From NCBI RefSeq assembly GCF_000160695.1, contig NZ_GG694008.1, positions 26,080 to 90,079 of the forward strand: 64,000 nucleotides of DNA. Reading direction: 5' to 3'. Of the stretch, positions 47,811-55,742 are shown piece by piece. Under the pieces are notes generated by a model. It saw only the letters and a list, made by a program, of their open reading frames with translations, was not told the DNA's origin and made no database searches. A program made the position numbers and the translations under genes. Position 1 is the first letter of the stretch. Every line of letters starts with the position of its first letter. Origin of the DNA: Centipeda flueggei ATCC 43531. GTDB lineage: Bacteria > Bacillota > Negativicutes > Selenomonadales > Selenomonadaceae.

Positions 47811-49675
47811 TCCTCGGGGCGAAAGGTAACGAAGGTCAGACCGAATGCGACAGCAAAGCCGACAATATTGACAAGGATGTAGGCGGGAAGATGGTCAAGG
47901 TAGAGCAATGTGCCCGGCAGCACCGTAATGCCCATGCCCGTTCCCGCAAGGTGCAGGAACCCCGCGGCGGCACCCGCACAGGCCCCCCCGGCAAGTCCGC
48001 AGATAAAGGGCCGCATGAAGCGCAGATTGATGCCGAAAATCGCCGGCTCCGTGATGCCGAGGAAGGCGGGCACGGCAGAGGAGATATAAAGTGCACGCTT
48101 TTTCGCATTGTGCGTACGTGCCGCAACAGCGACGGCAGCGCCGCCCTGTGCAACGATTGCGCCCGTGATGATGGCATTGAACGGATCAACGCCCGTCGAT
48201 GCGAGGAGCTGTACCTCAAGTGCATTGAACACATGATGCACACCGAACACGACAATCACCTGATGCAAACCGCCGACAACAAATCCGCCGATGCCGTACG
48301 GCAGCTCCAGAAAGGTACGTACCGCACCGAAGATAACGATCTCCAGTGTGTGCATGATCGGACCGATAACGAGCAGGCCGAGCAGCATCGAAACGAGCAG
48401 CGTGAGGAAAGGTGTGACAATGAGGTCAACGATGTCCGGCACAAAGGTCTTGAACCATTTCTGCAGACGCGCGGCAAAGATGCCGAGCACGAGCGCGGGA
48501 AGAACCGAGCCCTGATAGCCAACCACGGGAATTGGAATCCCGAAGATCTCCATGGAGAGCGGAACAGCATCGCCTGCTGCGATGGCGTAGGCGTTCGGCA
48601 GCTGTGGTGCGACGAGCATCAGCCCGAGCACGATGCCAATGACAGGCGTCCCACCGAAACGGTTCATGGTTGACCAGCAGACGAGTGCCGGCAGAAAGGC
48701 AAAGGCGGTATCTGTGAGAATCTGACTCATGCGTATTAGGTTCTCATTCATCCCAATCCCAAGACTCTGCGCCATCCCGCGCAGCCCCATAAAGAGTCCT
48801 GTCGCGACGAGCACGGGAATGACGGGGACAAAGACATCCCCGAGCGTACGTGATACCTTCTGCAGCGGCGTCATCTGTTCGTACGCCTCCTGCTTTCCGC
48901 TGGCAGCAGCGGCCGCGAGATTCGTCCCCGCAATAAAGGCATCATAAACCTTGTCAACAAAGCCCGTACCGAGGATGATCTGATACTGTGCGGCAGCAAA
49001 GAACTGCCCCTTCACGCCGTCAATGTTCTCAATCGCCTTCTCATCAATGAGCGTCTTGTCGTTGACGATCAGCCGCAGCCGTGTTGCACAGTGCTCGGCG
49101 CTGCGGACGTTTCCCGCCCCGCCGACGTACTTCCAGATCAGTTTGGCGACGCGCTCCTCCTTCGGCAGATTCGGATCGATCTCCGCACCTGCGGCAGTGC
49201 TGTGTTCCTCCTGCGGTGCACCGTCCTCCTCCGCATCATCGCCCGAGGAGATCTCCGCGCCGTCCAGTGTAAAGGTGATTTTCCCATAGTCCGCTGCATT
49301 CGTGACAAGCACGGGTGTTGTCGTCTCATACCCTTCCGCGCGGATGGCATCGGGGTCAAATTCAAGCAGGAGCTGCCCCTTTTGCACCGTATCGCCCTGT
49401 GCCACATGCGAGGTAAAGTGCTTTCCCTCAAGTTTCACCGTATCTACTCCGACATGGATAAGCAAGTCCACACCATCTGCGGAATGAATGCCGATGGCAT
49501 GTTTCGTCGCAAAGAGCACGGTCACCTCTCCATCGACCGGTGAAACAACACGCCCCTCCGGATCGGCGACAGCAGCGCCGCGCCCCATTGCCCCGCTGGC
49601 GAATGCCGGATCCGTCACCTCGGACAATGGAATCAGGCGTCCGTGCAGCGGACTGTCCAAACGAATATCCTGCAT
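47807..49675 (-). CDS. scrA: PTS sucrose-type transporter, EIIA-EIIB-EIIC fusion
   Basis: 622 residues. Domains in order: glucose-type EIIA (about 1-150; phospho-His74 in LLIHVGVDTV), an acidic linker, EIIB (about 170-250; phospho-Cys196 in SAEHCATRL) and a multi-helix EIIC (about 265-620). Many sucrose PTS proteins have the order B-C-A, so the A domain here is at the other end. It imports and phosphorylates the sugar for the coupled scrB. Own promoter upstream; no LacI-type regulator gene adjacent. Confidence 0.9.
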   Translation of the reverse strand: MQDIRLDSPLHGRLIPLSEVTDPAFASGAMGRGAAVADPEGRVVSPVDGEVTVLFATKHAIGIHSADGVDLLIHVGVDTVKLEGKHFTSHVAQGDTVQKGQLLLEFDPDAIRAEGYETTTPVLVTNAADYGKITFTLDGAEISSGDDAEEDGAPQEEHSTAAGAEIDPNLPKEERVAKLIWKYVGGAGNVRSAEHCATRLRLIVNDKTLIDEKAIENIDGVKGQFFAAAQYQIILGTGFVDKVYDAFIAGTNLAAAAASGKQEAYEQMTPLQKVSRTLGDVFVPVIPVLVATGLFMGLRGMAQSLGIGMNENLIRMSQILTDTAFAFLPALVCWSTMNRFGGTPVIGIVLGLMLVAPQLPNAYAIAAGDAVPLSMEIFGIPIPVVGYQGSVLPALVLGIFAARLQKWFKTFVPDIVDLIVTPFLTLLVSMLLGLLVIGPIMHTLEIVIFGAVRTFLELPYGIGGFVVGGLHQVIVVFGVHHVFNALEVQLLASTGVDPFNAIITGAIVAQGGAAVAVAARTHNAKKRALYISSAVPAFLGITEPAIFGINLRFMRPFICGLAGGACAGAAAGFLHLAGTGMGITVLPGTLLYLDHLPAYILVNIVGFAVAFGLTFVTFRPEE

Positions 49676-49732
49676 ATGGATTCTCCCCGTGAAATCACAT
49701 CGATGCGCCCCTCAGCGCATATTCTAATGAAA

Positions 49733-49761
49733 AGTTTACTAATTTATTTTTTCATTGTCAA
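49733..49761 (-). promoter_or_regulatory. promoter for scrA-scrB
   Basis: Minus strand TTGACA (49756-49761), 17-bp spacer, TAAACT (49733-49738), about 60 bp before the scrA ATG. The spacer and downstream region are AT-rich and could hold an operator, which I cannot define. Confidence 0.65.
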
Positions 49762-49798
49762 TGGGAACTGCGCATCCCGCATAAATCCGCAAAATCAT

Positions 49799-49827
49799 TT
49801 TACAACCCAAAACCTATATGGTACAAT
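49799..49827 (+). promoter_or_regulatory. promoter for the glucitol-type EIIA gene
   Basis: TTTACA (49799-49804), 17-bp spacer, TACAAT (49822-49827). Confidence 0.6.
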
Positions 49828-49874
49828 AATGATGGAAAGGTTCATACATATCACAGTTGGGGGAGGCACTACAG

Positions 49875-50237
49875 ATGTCTGTAAAGTATGAGGTCAGCGT
49901 GACCGCCATCGGGAAACTGGCGAGCAAATTCCTCGAGACGAACAACAGCATCATCCTGCTGGATGAGGAAACGCACCCGAATCTCGCAGAAATGGTCATC
50001 GAGCACACCTCAAGCGAGCTCAAAGGAACCATCACCGTGGGAGATACTCTTATCCTGGGAAAACAGAAGTACAAGATTACGCGGGTTGGCGAAAACGTGA
50101 ACGAAACCATACGTGAAAATGGACACTGTACCCTGCTCTTCAATACGACAGGATCGATGCCCGGTCAGATCGAACTGGAGGGCAGCGCGGTTCCGCCTCT
50201 TTCTGTGGGGGTAAAATTCACGTTCTGCGGGAAATAA
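49875..50237 (+). CDS. orphan PTS glucitol/sorbitol-type EIIA protein
   Basis: About 120 residues resembling the GutA/SrlB EIIA family over its full length: VIEHTSSELKGTITVGDTL, YKITRVGENVNETIRENGHC and a C-terminal GSMPGQIELEG. The His in IEHTS is the candidate phospho-acceptor. ATG 49875 has GGGGGAGG 8 bases upstream. No EIIB, EIIC or sorbitol dehydrogenase is nearby, and it has its own promoter and terminator, so a regulatory role is possible. Confidence 0.8.
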   Translation: MSVKYEVSVTAIGKLASKFLETNNSIILLDEETHPNLAEMVIEHTSSELKGTITVGDTLILGKQKYKITRVGENVNETIRENGHCTLLFNTTGSMPGQIELEGSAVPPLSVGVKFTFCGK

Positions 50238-50246
50238 GACACCGTC

Positions 50247-50277
50247 AAAAGAGTCAGCCATGCTCGCTGGCTCTTTT
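50247..50277 (+). terminator. terminator after the EIIA gene
   Basis: AAAAGAG-CAGCCA pairs with TGGCTCTTTT around a short loop, 9 bp after the stop. Confidence 0.8.
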
Positions 50278-50294
50278 CTGGTTCATACACAAAG

Positions 50295-50477
50295 ATAGAA
50301 AATGCGGCGCAGCATGACATCATCTATCTTGGCTGTCCGATCTGGTATCAGGACATGCCAATGTCAATCTGCACCTTCCTCGAAAGCCATGATTTTTCCG
50401 GAAAGATCATCACTCCATTCTGCACAGGATCCGGCAATGCGATGCGCGGCATGGAAGCGGAAATCCCAAGCTGTAAA
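50295..50477 (+). pseudogene. flavodoxin remnant
   Basis: In one plus-strand frame about 60 codons read ENAAQHDIIYLGCPIWYQDM, then PMSICTFLESHDFSGKIITP and FCTGSGNAM. This is the middle of a flavodoxin: the FMN-loop tyrosine/tryptophan region and the following strand. The N-terminal phosphate loop and the C-terminus are missing and no start codon fits. It is a truncated relic, squeezed between two terminators. Confidence 0.75.
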
Positions 50478-50480
50478 AGA

Positions 50481-50517
50481 AAGACGCTTTTCACCAATAA
50501 CGTGAAGAGCGTCTTTT
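50481..50517 (-). terminator. terminator after the pilC-like gene
   Basis: AAGACGCT-TTCAC pairs with GTGAA-AGCGTCTT. T-runs on both sides make it active in both directions; it ends the ecfT-truA-pil operon. Confidence 0.8.
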
Positions 50518-50525
50518 TCCATTGT

Positions 50526-51734
50526 CTACATCATCGCGTCCATCGCATCAAAAATCGGCAGGAGAAAAGAGAGTACGGCAAAGAAGATCACCCCCGCGAC
50601 AAAGACAATCATGATCGGTTCGGCAAGTGCCGCCGCACGCTGTCCAATGGCCTCCGCCCTGCGGCCGCAGTAGTCCGCCGCCTGTGGGAGAATATGCTCG
50701 AGTTCCCCTGCCTCCTCCCCAGCGGCCAGCATTCCCCGCAGGAGCGGCGGCAAATATGGCTCATCTGACAGTATTTGTGTAAGGCTGTGTCCCTCAATCA
50801 GGCAGCGTTCAACATGCTGCAGGCGTCGCTCAAGCACGCGATTCCCCGTCACGGTGCAGGCAAGCGCAACAGCCCGATCCAGGCGAATTCCACTGTGCAG
50901 CAGAATAGCCAAAATTCGCAGGATCATCTGCCATGTGCCAAATGACACAAGATCTCCCAAAATGGGCAGATGCAGAAGAAACCGATCCCACAGGAAGCGC
51001 ACAGACGGCACACGCAGGACGAGCCCGACGGCGGTGAGGATCGTCCCCCCCACGAGTATTGTCTGAGCAGGTGCAGCAGACATCTGTGCGGATACGGCGA
51101 GAAGAAGGCGCGTCGGCAAGGGGAGTGCAGTGTGCAGATCCGCCAACAGTACGGCGAAGATCGGCAGGACGAACACCGTCATGAGAGCAAGAACGAGCAA
51201 TGTCGCTGCCAACAGAAAACACGGATAGAGAAGCGCACTGCGAACCGCCTCGCGCGTCCGATGTACTTCCGTGAGGAAGGAAGCAGCTGCCCGCAGAACA
51301 ACATCGAGTGCGCCGCTTTCCTCACCAGCACGCACCATGCCGACCAGGACGGACGAAAACACCTGTCTCTGCATGCTCATCGCCTGGGATAGAGACATAC
51401 CATGCATCACGGCGCGATGAAGCGTACGGATGACACGTCCCATCGATGTGCCGTGCTCCCCCGCAAGGAGTCGTTCCAACGCACAATGCACGGGAATCCC
51501 CACGGCAAGAAGTACGGAAAGCTCTTGAAGGAAAGCAATGCATTCCTCCGCTGTTATCCCCGAACGCAGGCGCAGAATGCGTGGGAAATGAAAAACACGC
51601 CGCTCCTCGATCGAGAGAACCGACGCGCCGCGCTCCATGATCATCCGCGCCGCTGCAGGCGGGCTTTCTGCCTCGATACTTCCGTGCACCTTCTGTCCAT
51701 CTGCTGCGCGCGCTGTATAAGAATACACCGTCAT
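50526..51734 (-). CDS. type II secretion/type IV pilus inner-membrane protein, GspF/PilC family
   Basis: 402 residues with two GspF repeats (about 65-190 and 270-395), each ending in hydrophobic segments; the motif GEESGALDVVL occurs in the first and GEEAGELEHIL in the second. The N-terminus MTVYSYTARAADGQKVHGSI is typical for PilC. It is the membrane platform for the pilus ATPases. It overlaps the PilT-like gene by 4 bp and is followed by a terminator. Confidence 0.92.
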   Translation of the reverse strand: MTVYSYTARAADGQKVHGSIEAESPPAAARMIMERGASVLSIEERRVFHFPRILRLRSGITAEECIAFLQELSVLLAVGIPVHCALERLLAGEHGTSMGRVIRTLHRAVMHGMSLSQAMSMQRQVFSSVLVGMVRAGEESGALDVVLRAAASFLTEVHRTREAVRSALLYPCFLLAATLLVLALMTVFVLPIFAVLLADLHTALPLPTRLLLAVSAQMSAAPAQTILVGGTILTAVGLVLRVPSVRFLWDRFLLHLPILGDLVSFGTWQMILRILAILLHSGIRLDRAVALACTVTGNRVLERRLQHVERCLIEGHSLTQILSDEPYLPPLLRGMLAAGEEAGELEHILPQAADYCGRRAEAIGQRAAALAEPIMIVFVAGVIFFAVLSFLLPIFDAMDAMM

Positions 51735-52729
51735 GCGAGGATCCCCCGCCTCCTGAGCAGTTCCTCAGCCGCCTCCATCGTCTGCATCCCCTGTGCACTG
51801 CCGCTCATCATGAGTGCCGTGAGCTGCTCATAGCGCCCCTGCCGCAGGATGTTGCGTACAGCAGGCGTTGCCGAAAGCACCTCAAATGCAGCAACGCGCC
51901 CGCCGCCCCGCCGCGGCAGGAGCCGCTGGACGAATATCCCGCGCTGCATGGCATCAGCAAACTGGGCGCGCACCGCATCGCGCACATCAGCCGGGAACAG
52001 GCTCTCCACACGCCGCGCTGCCTGTGCCGCTGATGACGCATGAAGTGTCCCCACGACGAGTATTCCCGTCGTTGCCGCAAGAAGTGCCGCCTCCATCGTC
52101 GCGCGGTCGCGTATCTCTCCGACGAGAAGGAGATCCGGATCTTCGCGCAGGGCACTGCGCACCGCATTGGGAAATGACGCGAAATCGTGTCCCAGCTCGC
52201 GCTGACTGAAAAAAGAACGATCCGGCGCAAAGATATACTCAACCGGATCCTCCAATGTGATGATATGAGCACTGCGCACATGATTGATGGCATCAATCAG
52301 TGCGGCGAGCGTCGTCGTTTTGCCCGCGCCCGTCGCTCCGCAGAGCAGCACCAGTCCATCGTGCGCATCAAGCGATGTGCGCAGTGCGGACGGCATACCG
52401 ATTTCATCCGGTGTCATAATACGCTCCGGCAGGAGACGCAGAGCAAGAGAAAGTCCGTCGTGCGTCCGATAGAAGTTCCCACGGAAGCGGCGTTTCTCCC
52501 AGACCCATGCAAAATCCACATCCCCTGCTCTGAGCAATGCACGCTGCTCGGCAGAAAGCATGCACTCCGCACACTGCTCCATGAATGCGCCGCTCGGCAC
52601 AAAGTTCTCTGCCATGAGGTTCCCATCACGGCGTATCTGGACATGCTGACATGGAGCTGCATGGAGGTCAGACGCATTCCACACCGTCATATTTCGCAGG
52701 AGAGCCTGCCATACTTCCATTTCATCCAT
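51731..52729 (-). CDS. PilT-family retraction ATPase
   Basis: About 332 residues. Walker A is CGATGAGKTTTLAAL, the Asp box is ITLEDPVEYIF, Walker B is DLLLVGEIRD, and the His box is VVGTLHASSAAQ. The family disassembles type IV pili. ATG 52729 overlaps the PilB-like stop by 8 bp; the open frame to 52771 is inside that gene. It differs from the usual AIRAENL hallmark, so assignment to PilT rather than another secretion ATPase rests on length and order. Confidence 0.85.
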   Translation of the reverse strand: MDEMEVWQALLRNMTVWNASDLHAAPCQHVQIRRDGNLMAENFVPSGAFMEQCAECMLSAEQRALLRAGDVDFAWVWEKRRFRGNFYRTHDGLSLALRLLPERIMTPDEIGMPSALRTSLDAHDGLVLLCGATGAGKTTTLAALIDAINHVRSAHIITLEDPVEYIFAPDRSFFSQRELGHDFASFPNAVRSALREDPDLLLVGEIRDRATMEAALLAATTGILVVGTLHASSAAQAARRVESLFPADVRDAVRAQFADAMQRGIFVQRLLPRRGGGRVAAFEVLSATPAVRNILRQGRYEQLTALMMSGSAQGMQTMEAAEELLRRRGILA

Positions 52730-53966
52730 AGAGCGCACGTTCCACCTCCTCCATCGTCGTCTGTCCGGCAATTGCTTTGGCTATGCCGTCCTGCCACAGT
52801 GAGTGCATGCCTTCCTGCTCTGCCGTTTGCCGCAGGACATCCCGTGATTCCATCTCAAGGATTGCCGTGCGGATCCGTGCGGAGACAGGAAGCAATTCAT
52901 GTATTGCCATCCGCCCACGATAACCGCTTCCATGGCAATGCGGGCAGCCGCGCCCGCGTGAGAGCGTCATGCCGACATGGTACAGACCACCAAGCTGCAG
53001 TGCCTCATCGGAGTCCGCCGCAATCTCATAAGTCTCGCAGCAGCGATCACAGACACGGCGAACGAGGCGTTGAGCGATCACGCCCGAAAGCGTCGCTGCA
53101 AGCAGATAGGGCGGCACCCCCATCTCGATCATGCGGAAAACAGCCGACACGGCATCCTCCGTGTGCAGCGTCGAGAAGAGTGCATGTCCTGTAAGAGCAA
53201 TCCGCACCCCCATCTCCGCCGTCTCACGGTCACGGATTTCACCAAGCAGGATCTTCTGTACATCCTGCCGCAGTGCTGCACGCAGCCCAGTGACAAAGGT
53301 CAGTCCTGCCTCCGGACATACTTCAAACTGACTGATTCCGTCAATGCGCCGCTCCACGGGATCCTCAAGGGTCATAATATGACAGGCGGGATCGTTCAGT
53401 TCTGCGAGAGCCGCATAAAGCGTCGTCGTCTTGCCGGAGTTCATCGGCCCACAGACGAGAAGGAGCCCTGTGGGCCGATGGATGAGTCGTGAAAAGATTT
53501 CCTCATTCTCCTGTGTGAATCCAAGCTCTGCACAGCTAAGAAAATGATCTGCCGCATCCATGATGCGCACCACCATCCGCTCGCCGCCCACGACGGGAAG
53601 CACAGCTGCGCGCATATCGACGGCACGCCGGCCGCGCAGATAGCGAATCTGGCCGTCCTGCGGACGATTCCGCTTTGCCGTATCAATTCCTGCCATCACC
53701 TTCAGCCGTGCAATAACGACAGGCGCAAGCGCTGCAGGAAGCAGGACGGGATGCTCCCGCAGGATTCCATCAATACGAACGCGGATGCGAAGTCCGCCGT
53801 CCACCGGCTCAAGGTGAATGTCCGTCGCTTCCTCATCAAGGGCTGTATCCAGGATAACATTGACAAGGGTCAGGACGTGACTGCTGCGGCTTTCCCCATC
53901 GGGAGCGCCATGCCGCACCTCACGTGCAGCATACAGCACCAGGCGCTGCATAGCTTCCGCCTCCAT
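52722..53966 (-). CDS. PilB/GspE-family assembly ATPase
   Basis: 414 residues. The N2 domain contains LDEEATDIHLEPVDGG; Walker A reads GPMNSGKTTTLYA, Asp box TLEDPVE, Walker B KILLGEIRDRETAE, His box STLHTEDAVS, and a four-Cys zinc motif (CDRCC ... CPHC). The usual N1 domain of PilB (about 150 residues) is missing. It powers pilus or pseudopilus assembly. It lies 19 bp after truA. Confidence 0.9.
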   Translation of the reverse strand: MEAEAMQRLVLYAAREVRHGAPDGESRSSHVLTLVNVILDTALDEEATDIHLEPVDGGLRIRVRIDGILREHPVLLPAALAPVVIARLKVMAGIDTAKRNRPQDGQIRYLRGRRAVDMRAAVLPVVGGERMVVRIMDAADHFLSCAELGFTQENEEIFSRLIHRPTGLLLVCGPMNSGKTTTLYAALAELNDPACHIMTLEDPVERRIDGISQFEVCPEAGLTFVTGLRAALRQDVQKILLGEIRDRETAEMGVRIALTGHALFSTLHTEDAVSAVFRMIEMGVPPYLLAATLSGVIAQRLVRRVCDRCCETYEIAADSDEALQLGGLYHVGMTLSRGRGCPHCHGSGYRGRMAIHELLPVSARIRTAILEMESRDVLRQTAEQEGMHSLWQDGIAKAIAGQTTMEEVERALYG

Positions 53967-53985
53967 GCCGATTGCCCCCTTTCCA

Positions 53986-54753
53986 TCACAGCATCTTCCG
54001 CTGCCCGTAGTCTACCGCGAGGAGATACAATCCACAAGCCGGTGCCGTAGGAGGGGCGAGACGGCGGTCACGCGCCGCAAAAATCTCGGCAAAACGTGAG
54101 GGAGAAATACGCCCCATACCGACTGCCGCTGCCGTGCTGACAATGTTCCGCACCATGTGGTAAAGAAAGCCTGTGCCGTGCACATAGATTGAGAGCCGCC
54201 CCTCCTCCTCTGTCAGCCGTATCTCATCGAGCGTGCGCACAGGCGACATTGGTGCACCGCCCGCCGCACGGAACGAAGAATAGTCATGTGTCCCCTTGAG
54301 CAGGAGCAGCACGGCGTGCATCGCCTCATGATCGAGCGGCTGAAAGACCTGCCACGCATAGTTTCTCGTAAATGGATTCGGCACACGGCATTCTTCTATA
54401 CGATAGACGTACGCTTTGCCCGTTGCGCTGTGACGTGCACTGAACTCCCGCGGCGCCTCCCACGCCTGTGACACAACGATATCCGGCGGCAGGAGCCCGT
54501 TCACTGCACGCGGCAGATGCTCTGTCGGAATTCGTCCATCCGTAAAGAAGTTCACCACCTGTCCATAGGCATGAACTCCTGCATCCGTACGCCCAGCTGC
54601 TGCCAGTTCCACCATCTCACCGCAGATCTTTGCAAGTGCTCCCTCGAGGACATTCTGCACCGCCAAAACAGGCGGGGTCTGCCGTTGGAAACCGTGATAA
54701 TTCGTCCCGTCATAGGCGATTGTCAGTGCAATATTTCGTGCACGCTGCTTCAT
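53986..54753 (-). CDS. truA: tRNA pseudouridine(38-40) synthase
   Basis: About 255 residues. IALTIAYDGTNYHGFQRQ starts the domain; the catalytic Asp is in AAGRTDAGVHAYG, and FLYHMVRNIV lies near the end. It makes pseudouridine 38-40 in tRNA anticodon arms. ATG 54753 follows GGAG; a TTG at 54777 overlaps the ecfT end. The ecfT-truA order is conserved in Firmicutes. Confidence 0.94.
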   Translation of the reverse strand: MKQRARNIALTIAYDGTNYHGFQRQTPPVLAVQNVLEGALAKICGEMVELAAAGRTDAGVHAYGQVVNFFTDGRIPTEHLPRAVNGLLPPDIVVSQAWEAPREFSARHSATGKAYVYRIEECRVPNPFTRNYAWQVFQPLDHEAMHAVLLLLKGTHDYSSFRAAGGAPMSPVRTLDEIRLTEEEGRLSIYVHGTGFLYHMVRNIVSTAAAVGMGRISPSRFAEIFAARDRRLAPPTAPACGLYLLAVDYGQRKML

Positions 54754-54766
54754 CATCTCCACATGC

Positions 54767-55597
54767 TCAGGGCGCAAAAGTCAGCCCTCCCATACTTACG
54801 GCGCAGATTCCGGCCGCACCGACGACGAACACGAAGATCGACACATAGTCCACACGTCCTGTATGCAGCTCTTTCATCTGCGTGCGCCCCTCGCCGCCGC
54901 GATAGCAGCGAGATTCCATCGCAAGAGCCAGTTCATCCGCCCGACGAAAAGCAGAGAGAAAGAGCGGCACGAGAACGGGCACAATAGCACGCATCCGCTG
55001 CACAATACTGCCGTGCTCGAAGTCCGCACCGCGTGCCTTCTGTGCCTTCATGATACGATCCAGTTCCTCCAGCAGCGTGGGGATGAAGCGCAGCGCAATG
55101 GTCATCATCATCGAAAGCTCATGCACGGGAACGCCTACACGACGCAGCGGCGAGAGGAGTGCTTCCAGCCCGTCCGTCAGGCGCAGGGGACTCGTTGTCA
55201 GTGTCAAGAGGGTGCTCAGCAGGATAAGCAGGATGAGCCGCAGACCGATATATGCACCGCGAACCAGCCCCTCCTGCGTCGCCGTAAACGGACCGGCAGA
55301 AAAAAGCTCCGCCCCGGGCGTCATAAAGAGATGAACGCCGAACGTAAAGAGCACAATCCAGAGGATGGGGCGAATCGACCGCAGCTGCATCCCGAGCGGT
55401 ACACCCGAGAAAATCATGAGAAGCACGACACTAATGCCAAGTGCCGTAAAGCCCTCCACACGATCGACAAAAAAAATCAACAGCAGAAAGAAAAAGAGCA
55501 GGACAATCTTAACCCGTGGGTCCATGCGATGCAGAAAGGAATTCCCTGGGAGATAGCGTCCGATTTGTATGTCATTTAACAAAATTACCACGTCCAT
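54767..55597 (-). CDS. ecfT: ECF transporter transmembrane component EcfT
   Basis: 276 residues (CbiQ/EcfT family) with about five membrane helices and the coupling motif MKAQKARGADFEHG (an Ala-Arg-Gly motif). EcfT links vitamin-binding S components to the ATPases EcfA1/A2. In relatives the two ATPase genes precede ecfT; here they are missing and a plus-strand EAL gene lies there. The start may be ATG 55597, which would leave almost no leader, or TTG 55582 (giving MLNDIQIGRY). Confidence 0.9.
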   Translation of the reverse strand: MDVVILLNDIQIGRYLPGNSFLHRMDPRVKIVLLFFFLLLIFFVDRVEGFTALGISVVLLMIFSGVPLGMQLRSIRPILWIVLFTFGVHLFMTPGAELFSAGPFTATQEGLVRGAYIGLRLILLILLSTLLTLTTSPLRLTDGLEALLSPLRRVGVPVHELSMMMTIALRFIPTLLEELDRIMKAQKARGADFEHGSIVQRMRAIVPVLVPLFLSAFRRADELALAMESRCYRGGEGRTQMKELHTGRVDYVSIFVFVVGAAGICAVSMGGLTFAP

Positions 55598-55609
55598 TTT
55601 CTTTTTTTC

Positions 55610-55638
55610 ATTATATCATCAATGATGGTATTTTTCAT
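55610..55638 (-). promoter_or_regulatory. promoter for ecfT-truA-pil operon
   Basis: Minus strand ATGAAA (55633-55638), 17-bp spacer, TATAAT (55610-55615). The predicted transcription start is only about 6 nt before ATG 55597. Confidence 0.55.
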
Positions 55639-55742
55639 TTGTTTTTAGAAGAATATATGCTATACTGTTTAAAATAATCAATTATATATTCATCCTCGAT
55701 TCGTTCTTGTTATTGATGAAGATGAAAAAGAAAGGGTTCTCC

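Noticed and set aside
50355-50768. 137-codon plus-strand frame
   Set aside because: Its first 40 codons are the flavodoxin remnant; the rest is antisense to the pilC-like gene.
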